A DNA stretch of 64,000 nucleotides from Neobacillus rhizosphaerae (lineage in GTDB: Bacteria > Bacillota > Bacilli > Bacillales > Cytobacillaceae): positions 82,015-146,014 of the forward strand of contig NZ_CALBWS010000008.1 of the NCBI RefSeq assembly GCF_937468385.1, in the 5' to 3' direction. Position numbers and translations under genes: made by a program. Positions within the stretch are counted from its first letter, which is position 1, and each line of letters opens with the position of its first letter. Positions 1 through 8,807 of the stretch are shown here, piece after piece. Below the pieces are notes generated by a model, which saw only the letters and a list, made by a program, of their open reading frames with translations, had not been told where the DNA came from and did no database searches.

Positions 1-318
1 CTTTAATTCAATGAAAATACTTTCTAATCGTTTTCCTTTTTCTGTTAATGTATATTCCACACGAGGGGGAACCTCCGGAAATACCTTTCTTTCCAATATC
101 CCATGATTCTCCAGTTCCTTAAGGCGTAGCGAAAGTGTTTTTGGACTAATTCCATCCATTGATTTCAATAGCTCACTGAATCGCATTGTTCCTTCGATAA
201 GCAGATCCCGAATAATTAAAAATGTCCATTTAGTTCCAATTACGTCAAGCGTTTTAGCTATAGGGCAAATCTCACCTGGTGTTCCTTTGGTCAGTATGAC
301 AGGCTCCATAACACTCAT
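1..318 (-). CDS. HxlR-family winged-helix regulator (3' end outside window)
   Basis: The leftward frame from 318 stays open to the window edge, giving about 106 residues without a stop, so the C-terminus is missing. It reads as an HxlR/YodB-type winged helix: an early conserved Cys in GEICPIAK, then GTKWTFLIIRDL, RFSELLKSMDGISPKTLSLRLKEL and a wing around PPRVEYTLTEKG. The ATG at 318 is preferred over the one at 327 because AGGAAGG lies 8-9 nt upstream of it. It diverges from an MdaB-like reductase and an SDR. HxlR proteins with this Cys are often thiol or quinone sensors that repress adjacent reductase genes, so that role is a reasonable inference here. Confidence 0.9.
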   Translation of the reverse strand, partial: MSVMEPVILTKGTPGEICPIAKTLDVIGTKWTFLIIRDLLIEGTMRFSELLKSMDGISPKTLSLRLKELENHGILERKVFPEVPPRVEYTLTEKGKRLESIFIELK

Positions 319-530
319 CTGAAACATCCTTCCTAAAACATTTTTTGATTAATTTCCTTTATCATATCAAAAAAGTATACTTTCGGTTACTTTATGAATT
401 ATTTATCACTACTTCCCTAAATAAAGTTCCTATATTTATAATATCAATAAACCTATTATTCCATCACATTCTTGAGGAATTGATCAGAATAAGTGAGAGA
501 AATCCAACAATCAAAGGAGAGAGAAGAAAG

Positions 531-1082
531 ATGAAAAATATACTTATTATTAACGGACATCAAAGGTATAGTACAGCGGAAGGTAATTTAAACCAAACAT
601 TAATGGACAAGATGGTCAGCTTGTTAAGTGAAAAAAACAATATAAAAACAACCATTGTTCAAAACGGATATAAAATTGAGGAAGAACAGCAAAAGTTTTT
701 ATGGGCTGATATTGTCATTTACCAAACACCTGTCTATTGGTTCAGTGTTCCAGGCTTATTGAAGACGTATATGGATGAGGTTTATGCTTATGGTTTGTTT
801 TTTAAGAGTGCTGATCAATATGGAAGCGGAGGTTTACTGACCAAAAAGAAATATATGTTTTCGACTACCTGGAATGCTCCTGAAAAAGCATTTAATGATC
901 CAACTCAATTTTTCGAAGGGAACAGCCTGGAAGATGCATTAAGCCATTTGCACCTCATGCAGAAATTCATCGGAATGAAACCTTTAAAGAGTTTCACTTG
1001 TTATGATGTAATCAAAAATCCGAAAGTTGGAAAATTTGTATTCGAACTTGAACTACATCTGAAAGAAGTATTGAACTTTTAA
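531..1082 (+). CDS. MdaB/KefF-like NAD(P)H:quinone oxidoreductase
   Basis: A 183-residue flavodoxin-like protein. The N-terminus KNILIINGHQ matches the FMN-binding loop of the MdaB/KefF family, and YQTPVYWFSVPGLLKTYMDEV is the family's flavin-pocket block. Such enzymes carry out two-electron reduction of quinones in the cytosol. The frame is open back to 345, but ATG 531 is chosen because AAAGGAGAG precedes it and because homologues start at this motif. An SDR gene follows after 32 bases and is probably co-transcribed. The divergent HxlR gene suggests induction by electrophiles or quinones. The exact substrate cannot be read from the sequence. Confidence 0.85.
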   Translation: MKNILIINGHQRYSTAEGNLNQTLMDKMVSLLSEKNNIKTTIVQNGYKIEEEQQKFLWADIVIYQTPVYWFSVPGLLKTYMDEVYAYGLFFKSADQYGSGGLLTKKKYMFSTTWNAPEKAFNDPTQFFEGNSLEDALSHLHLMQKFIGMKPLKSFTCYDVIKNPKVGKFVFELELHLKEVLNF

Positions 1083-1114
1083 TCTTTAAAGGAAAATTAC
1101 AAGGAGGTAAAAAG

Positions 1115-1828
1115 ATGTTACAAGATAAAAAAGTGGTAATTATCGGCGGAAGCTCGGGGATTGGTTTTGAATCAGCTAAACAAGTAATAGCCGAAGGAGC
1201 AAAAGTTATTATTGCCAGCCGTTCCGAAGGGAAATTACAGAATGCAATAGAGCAACTAGGCGATAAAGCTACGGCTTTTACGCTGGATACAACACAAGAA
1301 CAGCAAGTTCAGTCTTTCTTTGAAAAAGTCGGCAAGTTCAACCATCTTGTGGTGAGCGCGGCTGAAACATCCGGCGGGTCATTCCTCCAGACGGATACAG
1401 CCCATGCCAGACAACTGTTTGAAAACAAATTTTGGGGCCAATACTACGCAGCTAAATACGGTGCACCGAAAATCTTACCACATGGTTCGATCACTTTATT
1501 CTCTGGGGTAGTAGCCTACAAATCGATGGTTGGTTCGTCAATTTTGGGTGCAGTCAATGCGGCCATTTCGAATCTAGGTCAGACCTTGGCTTTAGAACTT
1601 GCTCCGATTCGAGTGAACATCGTTTCACCCGGTATCATTGATACACCTTCCCGCAGCAAAATGCCAGAAGAAGATCGTAATCAGTTCTATGCAACGGTCA
1701 GAAACAAACTTCCTGTGAAACGAATAGGAAGGGCTGAAGACGTTGCACAAAGCGTACTATACCTGCTCCAAAATAGTTTCGTGACCGGAACCGTCCTTCA
1801 TGTAGAAGGCGGTCACATTTTAGCTTAA
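1115..1828 (+). CDS. SDR-family protein lacking the YxxxK catalytic pair
   Basis: A 237-residue short-chain dehydrogenase/reductase fold protein with AAGGAGG before ATG 1115. The nucleotide-binding motif GGSSGIG is at residues 11-17, and the C-terminal VNIVSPGIIDTP and VTGTVLHVEGG blocks are typical of the family. Where classical SDRs carry Tyr-x-x-x-Lys, this protein reads SSILGAVNAAISNL, so neither the Tyr nor the Lys is present. A Ser (LFSG) remains upstream. It follows the MdaB-like gene by 32 bases and probably shares its transcript. It may be an atypical SDR that binds NAD(P) without classical catalysis, or it may use other residues. Codon use is somewhat more GC-rich than that of its neighbour. 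Confidence 0.85.
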   Translation: MLQDKKVVIIGGSSGIGFESAKQVIAEGAKVIIASRSEGKLQNAIEQLGDKATAFTLDTTQEQQVQSFFEKVGKFNHLVVSAAETSGGSFLQTDTAHARQLFENKFWGQYYAAKYGAPKILPHGSITLFSGVVAYKSMVGSSILGAVNAAISNLGQTLALELAPIRVNIVSPGIIDTPSRSKMPEEDRNQFYATVRNKLPVKRIGRAEDVAQSVLYLLQNSFVTGTVLHVEGGHILA

Positions 1829-1906
1829 GTAGCGGTAATATTGTAGGTTAAACAAAGATTGTAAAGTGGCTTCTCCTCAAAAGGTAATGTTAAGTGAAAG
1901 TACGTC

Positions 1907-1942
1907 AACCAGCCGTTATCCCTTAAGGGAATTCGGCTGGTT
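1907..1942. terminator. Hairpin after the SDR gene
   Basis: Nine-base arms AACCAGCCG and CGGCTGGTT pair perfectly. The loop contains the palindrome TCCCTTAAGGGA. There is no clear U-tract, so it could be a weak terminator or an mRNA 3' stabiliser between the convergent SDR genes. Confidence 0.4.
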
Positions 1943-2000
1943 ACTAAAGAAGAGATAGAGGTATGAGCTATTATAAGGGTGTAATGAGTTAAGTTTAATT

Positions 2001-2741
2001 TTACAATGTTTGACCATTATCAATTGTAAAAACTTGACCTGTGACAGATTCTTGAGTCAATTGAAAAAGAATAGCTTCCGCAATATCATCTGGCGTTGAA
2101 ATTCTTTTAAGTGGTAGGTTACCTGCAAGTTGATACATCTTCTCTTCATGACCTGACCACCACCTTGTATCAACTGCACCAGGAGCTATACTATTTACTC
2201 TGATATAAGGTGACAATGCGATAGCTAATGACTTTGTCATTGTGTGAATAGCTGATTTTGTGGCTATATACGGTATGGATGAACCTATTCCGGTCATTCC
2301 CGCTACACTGCCCATGTTAACAATTACACCCGCTTGTTGCTTCTTCATATAAGGAACAACAGCTTTTACACAATGAAACATTCCCTTCACATTCACACTA
2401 AAAAGGGAATCCCACACTTCATCTGTTACGGCATCTAAGTCATTCATAGCAATTTGAGCTGTAATACTTGCATTGTTTACTAAACCATCCACCGTCCCTA
2501 ATGATGTAATCGTTTGGGATACCATATCATTCACTTCTTTTTCTATCGCTACATTCGCTTTATAAGCGATTGCTATGCCACCTAGTTGTGTAATCTCATT
2601 GATAACCTCGACCGCTTCTTTTTCCGATCGGTTATAATTAATAACCACTTTTGCACCTGCATTTGCTAATTTCAAAGCTGTTGCTTTTCCTATACCAGTA
2701 CCACCGCCAGTTACAATGACTACTTTATCTTTTAATTCCAT
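2001..2741 (-). CDS. SDR-family oxidoreductase (FabG-like)
   Basis: A classical 246-residue SDR. The cofactor motif TGGGTGIG is at residues 11-18, NNASI is the structural Asn motif, the catalytic Ser is in VNMGSVAG, and YIATK supplies the Tyr and Lys. The PGAVDT block and C-terminal FTIDNGQTL complete the fold. It is expected to be a cytosolic NAD(P)H-dependent reductase, and the substrate cannot be assigned. It is divergent from a LysR-type regulator 122 bases away, the usual layout for LysR control of a neighbouring oxidoreductase. Unlike the SDR at 1115, all catalytic residues are present. Confidence 0.88.
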   Translation of the reverse strand: MELKDKVVIVTGGGTGIGKATALKLANAGAKVVINYNRSEKEAVEVINEITQLGGIAIAYKANVAIEKEVNDMVSQTITSLGTVDGLVNNASITAQIAMNDLDAVTDEVWDSLFSVNVKGMFHCVKAVVPYMKKQQAGVIVNMGSVAGMTGIGSSIPYIATKSAIHTMTKSLAIALSPYIRVNSIAPGAVDTRWWSGHEEKMYQLAGNLPLKRISTPDDIAEAILFQLTQESVTGQVFTIDNGQTL

Positions 2742-2863
2742 TCTAAATCATCCTAACTTTGTTTGATTTATATGCTCAATTATACTTTTGAACACATAAA
2801 GGATATAATACTGAAAAATGAAGTAGGTATCATTTTAAATAATACCAGTGGAGGAATATATTC

Positions 2864-3706
2864 TTGGAAAGCCATGATTTGTGGATTTTTAAACATGTTG
2901 CAGAGCTGCATTCAGTATCAAAAGCTGCTGAAAAATTGGGCTACGTACAACCTAATGTCAGTCAGCGAATTAAGAGTTTGGAAGATGAACTACGTGTTAA
3001 ATTATTTATGCGTAACAATAGAGGGGTTACATTGACCGAAAAGGGAAACGTTTTATTAGAGTATACAAATCAAATCATATTATTAATGGATGAAGCCAAG
3101 TCAGTCATTAGTCCGCAAAAATGGAGAGAATCAATAACAATAGGTGCATCCCAAACCATTTCTGCGGTTAGAATTCCTCAGCTGTTTTCTTCTTTTTTGA
3201 AGGAGCATAAAAATATGGATGTAAAGGTACGAACGAATGATAAACAAAGGTTACAAGAAATGCTTTCCTATGGAGAACTTGATGGTGTTTTTATAAATAG
3301 TGCGGATAATTCCTCACAGTTTGAAACCGTTTATCGTTATTTTGAGAAAATCGTACTCATTTCACCTAAACATAGTCAACTTGAAAAGCAACATGATCAA
3401 ACGTTAATTGTTAATAGTGACATAAATTGTATCTACAGAAACAAAATGATAGATTTCGCTAACAAAAGTTATTTCCATGATCCTACTATTATGGAGTTTG
3501 ATTCTCTAGAATCTATTCTGCAAGCGGTTCATGATGGACTTGGAATCACGATATTACCGGCAGATGTTGCTTATAATCGAAAAGAAATAAAAACGGTTCA
3601 ATATCAAGAACTGTCTGACACAATCATGATAGATTTTATAATCAAACGTAGAAAACAGAAACCGCAAAGTCTAACAAAGTTTATTCGTTTTTTGCAGAGA
3701 ACATAA
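2864..3706 (+). CDS. LysR-family transcriptional regulator
   Basis: A 280-residue LTTR. The N-terminal winged helix reads LWIFKHVAELHSVSKAAEKL then NVSQRIKSLEDEL, followed by the effector-binding domain (TIGASQTISAVRIP onward). The start is TTG 2864, with GGAGG 8-9 nt upstream. No ATG with a usable ribosome site lies earlier in this frame. The gene diverges from the SDR at 2001-2741, and the 122-base intergenic space is the likely operator. Only the pairing with that SDR suggests a target, and the effector is unknown. Confidence 0.88.
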   Translation: MESHDLWIFKHVAELHSVSKAAEKLGYVQPNVSQRIKSLEDELRVKLFMRNNRGVTLTEKGNVLLEYTNQIILLMDEAKSVISPQKWRESITIGASQTISAVRIPQLFSSFLKEHKNMDVKVRTNDKQRLQEMLSYGELDGVFINSADNSSQFETVYRYFEKIVLISPKHSQLEKQHDQTLIVNSDINCIYRNKMIDFANKSYFHDPTIMEFDSLESILQAVHDGLGITILPADVAYNRKEIKTVQYQELSDTIMIDFIIKRRKQKPQSLTKFIRFLQRT

Positions 3707-3857
3707 TTCGGTAGTACTTGGAATAGTTTTTCCTTTCGATTTATGATTTTCGAGAATTCAACAAATTAATTCTAGACATTCCCTGTAAGATCGAGTAATA
3801 TGAAGTTAAGTTCACGTGAAACAAACTTCACATTACGCTATGTTAGGAGTGATTTGT

Positions 3858-4274
3858 TTGAAAAATAAATTTACACAGTTTTATTTAGTCTCATTAGCAA
3901 TGATTGCACTCGGTTTGATTGAAATTTATTTCAATTATACTAACGCTAATACTACGGAAAGATTGTATTTTGGTTTTTTAAAATTATTCGTAGGAGCAAT
4001 GCTTTTAGTCTTCGCTATAACTTCTCACGTTAAATTTAATACTAATCGCAAACAATTAGAAAGAGAGCTATCAAAAGATTATGATGAACGCGATGATTTA
4101 ATTGAAGGAAAAGCTGCTCACTTTACCATAAGCATTCTAATGATTGTGACGATCCTGATGATGTTTCTTTCAAAATGGATTACAATTCCAACAAATACTG
4201 CTTTAATGATCATTATAGTATTTTCCCTAATTACTAGCACTTTAGCTAAAAAATATTATAATCATTTTCTTTAA
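3858..4274 (+). CDS. DUF2178-like small membrane protein
   Basis: A predicted membrane protein of 138 residues from TTG 3858, which has TAGGAGTGA upstream. An in-frame ATG at 3816 lacks a ribosome site. Four hydrophobic segments are visible, two at the N-terminus and two at the C-terminus, separated by a charged loop containing DYDERDDLIEGKA. That loop resembles the DERD(E/D)LI..KA motif of the DUF2178 family. The stop is 13 bases before an XRE-type HTH gene, and such membrane protein/small HTH pairs are common in Bacillales. Function is unknown. Confidence 0.65.
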   Translation: MKNKFTQFYLVSLAMIALGLIEIYFNYTNANTTERLYFGFLKLFVGAMLLVFAITSHVKFNTNRKQLERELSKDYDERDDLIEGKAAHFTISILMIVTILMMFLSKWITIPTNTALMIIIVFSLITSTLAKKYYNHFL

Positions 4275-4287
4275 TTTGGTGAATTAT

Positions 4288-4494
4288 ATGAAAAATATAG
4301 TAAAAGAATTGCGGTTAAAGCATGGAATTACACAACAAGAATTAGCGGATAGAGTATGTGTATCTTCAAGAACAATAATCTCTTTAGAAAAACAACAATA
4401 TAATCCATCTGTTTTACTAGCATATAGAATATCTTCAATTTTTAACTTACCAATTGAAGAAACTTTTATTTTTGAAGAGGAAGATCAATGCTAA
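4288..4494 (+). CDS. Small XRE-family HTH regulator
   Basis: A 68-residue Cro/C1-type HTH protein made almost only of the DNA-binding domain: LRLKHGITQQELADRV, then SSRTIISLEKQQYNPS and a C-terminal IEETFIFEEED tail. This matches the short YozG-like regulators found beside small membrane proteins. ATG 4288 is taken as the start because a GGTGA sits about 6 nt before it and homologues begin at this helix. TTG 4276 and GTG 4279 are possible alternatives. It is probably translationally coupled to the membrane gene upstream and may control that pair. Confidence 0.8.
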   Translation: MKNIVKELRLKHGITQQELADRVCVSSRTIISLEKQQYNPSVLLAYRISSIFNLPIEETFIFEEEDQC

Positions 4495-4568
4495 TAGTGT
4501 ACAAATATAATTGTTGCGAAAGATTTTAATACAAAAGTAAAATAAAAAGAATAAAGAGAGGTAACTAT

Positions 4569-4784
4569 ATGATCATTTTAAAACTATTATTTATACTTTT
4601 TGGAGTAGTCCTTGTATTATGGGGTAGATATAGAATGAAAAAGGATGATGCGTTTGTAGGAAAAACCCAAAAGAGAAAAAACATTTTTAATCTTTTAATA
4701 ATGGGGGAAGCCTCTGGACTAGGACAATTTTTAGGTGGAATCTTGTGTATAATTTTAGGGATTATATCCTTTTTCATAAAATAA
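4569..4784 (+). CDS. Small two-TM hypothetical membrane protein
   Basis: A 71-residue protein with GAGAGG upstream of ATG 4569. It has an N-terminal hydrophobic helix (residues 2-18), a basic loop (RYRMKKDD...KTQKRKN) and a glycine-rich C-terminal hydrophobic segment ending FFIK. A clear terminator follows, which supports a real small gene. No family is recognised. It lies 74 bases after the XRE gene and may belong to the same unit. Confidence 0.55.
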   Translation: MIILKLLFILFGVVLVLWGRYRMKKDDAFVGKTQKRKNIFNLLIMGEASGLGQFLGGILCIILGIISFFIK

Positions 4785-4793
4785 TTTGTAAAT

Positions 4794-4831
4794 AAAAGGG
4801 GCTAAGCTGTATTTTAAAGTTAGCTCCTTTT
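4794..4831 (+). terminator. Rho-independent terminator
   Basis: Arms AAAAGGGGCTAA and TTAGCTCCTTTT form a stem with one G-U/bulge and a T-rich end. It ends the rightward 3.8-4.8 kb unit. Confidence 0.8.
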
Positions 4832-4966
4832 AATATTATTCTAAAAAAATTTCTGCCCTTTATTTTGCTATGAGAAACTTAAGGGAAATACTGCGCTTAA
4901 TAATATTATCTCTCTTTAAAGAGCAACGGAAATCTAACCCCAGGTATGCCCGTAATCTAGAGTAAT

Positions 4967-5923
4967 TTACTTCAATACCTTGTTTAAGAAGTCCAGCTTC
5001 TGTTTCGCATTGTCTTCAGTAATAATATCTACACCACTATCAATGTTTCTTTTAATCTTTACTCGCCTTGTAACTTTTAATGCAGCTTGAACGCTTAAAT
5101 ATCCCATATCATAAGGGTTTTGGGCTACTGTACCGGTTAATGTTCCTTTTTCTACTAACTCAACCATTTTGCTTATTCCATCTCCTCCTGTAACAGGCAT
5201 AGTAAGTCCTTGTTCCTGAAGAACCTTAACCACAGGAATGGCCAGATAATCAGTTGAGGTAATAACACCTTTAAGATCTGGATGCTGCTGCAAAATCGTC
5301 TCGATTACCTTGATCATGTTTTGATTATCCTCTTTATCCTCAATTGATAGTTTTAACGTTTCTGCCGCTATATTGATCCCTGCAGCTTCTAAACTAACTT
5401 TAGCTCCTTTTATCCGTTCTCTCTCCACGGATGATTCTCTGCCGATAAGAGCCACTTTATCTCCAGGCTGAAGCATCGCACCCATCAATATCCCTGCTTT
5501 TCTCCCTAATTCTATGTTATTGGTACCAATATAAGCCGTTTTATTTTTCCAAGGTTCATCTGTATCTATCAGCAATACAGGAATGTTCCTTTTGACAAAC
5601 TCTTCTAAGTTAGAAATGATATCAGGTGAAATAGCCGGAGAGACAACTAATACATCTGGAGGTTCTTCAAGAACATTCTTTAACATCTTCATTTGTTCTT
5701 CGGCTGTTCCATTTTTCGGTGCCATTACCAAACCGTCTATCCCAAAATCTTTACATCCCTGCTCGACACCAGCTTGAATAATTTCCCCATACTGATTATC
5801 TAACGTTCGGAAAACAAAGACGACTTTTGGCTTTTCAACGACAAATTGCTTATAAATAATAACGATTAATATAGTAGAAATCATAAAGAATATAAGAAGA
5901 AATAGCTTGCTCCTTTTTAACAT
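4967..5923 (-). CDS. Membrane-anchored sugar-binding (RbsB-like) protein
   Basis: A 318-residue protein with an N-terminal hydrophobic anchor (residues about 6-25) and then a periplasmic-binding-protein fold of the ribose/galactose type: VVFVFRTLDNQYG, MKMLKNVLEEPPDVLVVSPA, IDTDEPWKNKTAYIGTNN, VTGGDGISKMVELVEKG and TVAQNPYDMGYLSVQAAL. There is no Cys lipobox, so it looks like a tethered protein rather than a lipoprotein. No ABC permease or ATPase is nearby. It is the last gene of the leftward sensory operon, 30 bases after the REC-PAS-kinase gene. This suggests it senses an extracellular sugar-like ligand for the kinases, a role known for other stand-alone binding proteins beside sensor kinases. 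Confidence 0.8.
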   Translation of the reverse strand: MLKRSKLFLLIFFMISTILIVIIYKQFVVEKPKVVFVFRTLDNQYGEIIQAGVEQGCKDFGIDGLVMAPKNGTAEEQMKMLKNVLEEPPDVLVVSPAISPDIISNLEEFVKRNIPVLLIDTDEPWKNKTAYIGTNNIELGRKAGILMGAMLQPGDKVALIGRESSVERERIKGAKVSLEAAGINIAAETLKLSIEDKEDNQNMIKVIETILQQHPDLKGVITSTDYLAIPVVKVLQEQGLTMPVTGGDGISKMVELVEKGTLTGTVAQNPYDMGYLSVQAALKVTRRVKIKRNIDSGVDIITEDNAKQKLDFLNKVLK

Positions 5924-5953
5924 GCAAACCGTCCTTTTCTATTTTGAAATACC

Positions 5954-8002
5954 CTAGAATGGTTTGAAACGAATGGAAAAGGTTGACCCCGCGTCTCCCG
6001 TTTCGATGTCAATATCTGCTTGATGACGTTCTGCTACACTATAGCAGATTGCGAGGCCCAACCCTGTTCCATTTTCCTTCGTTGTGAAGAACGGTGTTCC
6101 TATTTTTTCTAAAATCTCCGAGCTAATCCCTATCCCCTGATCTTTTATTTCCAAAATAACAGCCTGTTCTTCTGCATATGTTTTTATCGTAAGCTGCCCT
6201 CCAGACGACATGGAATCGAGCCCATTTAACACAATATTTAAGATTAATTGGCGAATTTCTTTTTCATCTACTGAGATATTGGGACAATCATGTAAATCGA
6301 GCACAGCTTGTTTTCTAGAACGTAAGGCTTCAGCTTGAATAAGCGGAAATAATGCTTCAATAATCGTATTTAAGTCTTGGATTTTTTTATCACTTACTTT
6401 ATTTTTAGCCAAATTAAGAAACTCAGTAATAATAGAATTAGCCCTGCTTAATTCTTCCAGCATGAGGTCAACAATTTCTTTTGGTAATCCCTCACTGTTG
6501 CTTCTTGCTACTTGCAAAAATCCAGAAACGGTTGTCATCGGGTTGCGAATTTCATGGGCAATTCCGGCAGCCATCTCGCCAATTAAATTCAACCGATCTA
6601 GTCTGGACATCTCCCTTTCCATAAGAATCCTTTCCGTATAATCTGTCAAAACAAATAGAATACAAGGTTCAGGTTGGACATCAATTATTTCTGTAGATAA
6701 TAATCCCGCACGGATTTCCCCATGTTTTGTCTTATAGTGGATTTTCTTACTACGAATGTGCTGCCCTAAATGAAGATAGTTACCGTCGGGTTCGTCAATA
6801 AAATCTAGAAAATTTATTTTTTGATGAATTAATTCATCATAACTGTAACCCGTAATGTTTATCCAACTTGTATTAACATCTAAATATGTTTTATCTTTTA
6901 GCGAAATAATCGCCACCAAGCAGGGACTAGACTCAAAGATTTTCCGAAACCGTTCTTGAGAAACAAAAAGATAATCGGTAATCTTTTTTCGCTCCTCAAT
7001 TTCTATTTGCAGCCGCTCGTTTGCTAATAAGAGCTCTAATGTGCGGTCTTTTACCATATTCTCCATCTGATTGAATTGTTTCTTTTTAACTTCTTCCATC
7101 AGCTTTCTTTCCGTCACATCACGAATGGTACAAACAAAAATTGGATGACCATCTACTGCTGTCTCGCCAATTTGAATATCCGCAGGAAAATGGCTTTCAT
7201 CCTTCCTTAATGCAACCGATTCGATCACACTACCTAGACATGAGTTGATTAAAGAAAAGAACAAATACGGAGAGCTATTTCTATTGTCCCCCTTCACTTT
7301 TAGAAACAGATTGCCAATAGGCTGTCCTACTAATTCATCCGGATGATAGCCAAACATGGTTTTTACAGCTGAATTCACCGATAGTATAGACCCTTGACCG
7401 TTAAAGGTAACAATGGTATCAATTAACGTTTCACTAATCACCTTTGCTAATGCTTCTGTCCTCTGCAAATCCAAGGTTGTCTGATCTAACTTTTTATTTA
7501 CTTCATTTAATTCAGCTGAACACTGCGACTCACTCTTGCTAATTTCCTCTTTATATTTTTGATAGATTTCAACAAATTTCTCTATTTTTTGTTTCAATGT
7601 TTCAGGCTGATATGGTTTAAAAATATAATCAATTGCCCCTACAGAGTAACCACGTTGAACATGCTCCATATCTTGACTAATAGCGGTAATGAAAATAATT
7701 GGAATATGTTTAGTTTTTTCTCTTGCCCTAATCAGTTTAGCTGTTTCAAAACCGTTTAGTTCTGGCATCTGTACATCTAGTAAAATAACAGCAAATTCTT
7801 GTTTAAGCAGACATTTCAGCGCCGCGTTTCCTGAGGTTGCACTAACTAAATTATAGTGTGGAGAAGAGAGTACTGCTTCCAATGCCAGTAGATTTTCAGG
7901 TTGATTATCCACCATTAAAATATTGACTTTTTGAGTAGTGGTACTATTTAAATTTACGGTACAGTCTTTCTGCCTGGTTAAATTCTTCGTAACAGGTTCC
8001 AT
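5954..8002 (-). CDS. REC-PAS-PAS-histidine kinase
   Basis: A cytosolic signalling protein of about 682 residues. Order: an N-terminal receiver domain (NILMVDNQPE; phosphoacceptor Asp in ILLDVQMPELNG), a coiled-coil linker, two PAS domains (ETLIDTIVTFNGQGSILSVN; and SSPCLVAIISLKDKTYLDVN), a HisKA helix with the phosphorylated His in GIAHEIRNPMTTVSG, and an ATPase domain (LNIVLNGLDSM, GIGISSEIL, GTGLGLAIC). The frame is open to TTG 8041, but ATG 8002 is taken although neither start has a strong ribosome site. It overlaps the end of the cheR gene, so translation is probably coupled. The receiver at the N-terminus implies that it is itself a phosphorelay target, plausibly of the 919-residue hybrid kinase. 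Confidence 0.85.
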   Translation of the reverse strand: MEPVTKNLTRQKDCTVNLNSTTTQKVNILMVDNQPENLLALEAVLSSPHYNLVSATSGNAALKCLLKQEFAVILLDVQMPELNGFETAKLIRAREKTKHIPIIFITAISQDMEHVQRGYSVGAIDYIFKPYQPETLKQKIEKFVEIYQKYKEEISKSESQCSAELNEVNKKLDQTTLDLQRTEALAKVISETLIDTIVTFNGQGSILSVNSAVKTMFGYHPDELVGQPIGNLFLKVKGDNRNSSPYLFFSLINSCLGSVIESVALRKDESHFPADIQIGETAVDGHPIFVCTIRDVTERKLMEEVKKKQFNQMENMVKDRTLELLLANERLQIEIEERKKITDYLFVSQERFRKIFESSPCLVAIISLKDKTYLDVNTSWINITGYSYDELIHQKINFLDFIDEPDGNYLHLGQHIRSKKIHYKTKHGEIRAGLLSTEIIDVQPEPCILFVLTDYTERILMEREMSRLDRLNLIGEMAAGIAHEIRNPMTTVSGFLQVARSNSEGLPKEIVDLMLEELSRANSIITEFLNLAKNKVSDKKIQDLNTIIEALFPLIQAEALRSRKQAVLDLHDCPNISVDEKEIRQLILNIVLNGLDSMSSGGQLTIKTYAEEQAVILEIKDQGIGISSEILEKIGTPFFTTKENGTGLGLAICYSVAERHQADIDIETGDAGSTFSIRFKPF

Positions 8003-8756
8003 AACTAGTAAATCTAATCCCCTCTCTTTTACCCAGCCCAAGAAAGCCTGATAAACTTAGGCTTTCATAGAGAAGCTGATGGACATCATTTTGCAAACAC
8101 TTATTAAAATAGATTAGGACATTTCGACAAATAATCATATCAAACTCATGAAATGAAGAGTCTGTTACTAAATTATGCTCTGCAAACACCACGTTTTTTT
8201 GTAGATCAGGGTGGAAAACAACTTGGTCAGCAACCACCTGGTAGTATTCTGAAAAAGCCCTCGTCCCACCAGCTAATAAATAATTTTTGGTGTAAAGTTG
8301 CATATCAGCTAAAGAAAAAGTACCTTTCTTCGCCTTTTCTAACACACTTGTGTTGATATCGGTTGCATAAATTTTTGTCTTTTCATATAGGCCCTCTTCT
8401 TGTAACAAAATGGCCATTGAATACACTTCTTCACCAGTAGAGCAGCCCACATGCCAAATTCGAATTTCAGGATAATCTTTTACTAATGGAATAAGATTTG
8501 TTCGTAAAGACTTAAAAAAACTAGGATCACGAAACATTTCGGTAACATTTATAGAAAAATCAGAAAATAAACCATTCATGACGATCGGATCACGCAATAT
8601 TTTTTCTTGCAGAGCAGATATACTTGTTAGATTCTCCTTTTGAACACGTTGCAAAATTCTCCTCTGAATGAAGGGACGGGCATAATTTCGAAAATCGTAG
8701 CCGTAAAAGCGGAAAATCGCTTCAAGGAGTAAATCGATTTCAATCGTTTCTACCAC
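7944..8756 (-). CDS. CheR-type protein-glutamate O-methyltransferase
   Basis: A 270-residue protein with the CheR all-alpha N-domain (EAIFRFYGYDFRNYARPFIQ, RRILQRV) and the SAM-binding domain: RIWHVGCSTGEEVYSMAI is motif I, YATDINTSVLEKAKKG follows, and MIICRNVLIYFNK is the conserved late block. The start is GTG 8756. It lies between two histidine kinase genes and no chemoreceptor gene is visible, so it is probably a CheR recruited to a kinase pathway rather than to flagellar chemotaxis. Its substrate may be a coiled-coil Glu in one of the kinases, but that is inference. Its 3' end overlaps the next gene. Confidence 0.88.
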   Translation of the reverse strand: MVETIEIDLLLEAIFRFYGYDFRNYARPFIQRRILQRVQKENLTSISALQEKILRDPIVMNGLFSDFSINVTEMFRDPSFFKSLRTNLIPLVKDYPEIRIWHVGCSTGEEVYSMAILLQEEGLYEKTKIYATDINTSVLEKAKKGTFSLADMQLYTKNYLLAGGTRAFSEYYQVVADQVVFHPDLQKNVVFAEHNLVTDSSFHEFDMIICRNVLIYFNKCLQNDVHQLLYESLSLSGFLGLGKREGIRFTSYGTCYEEFNQAERLYRKFK

Positions 8757-8807
8757 TTGGCTCGGTGTTTGCTTTTGTAGGTTTTCCCTTTTTTGAATCG
8801 TAATCGC

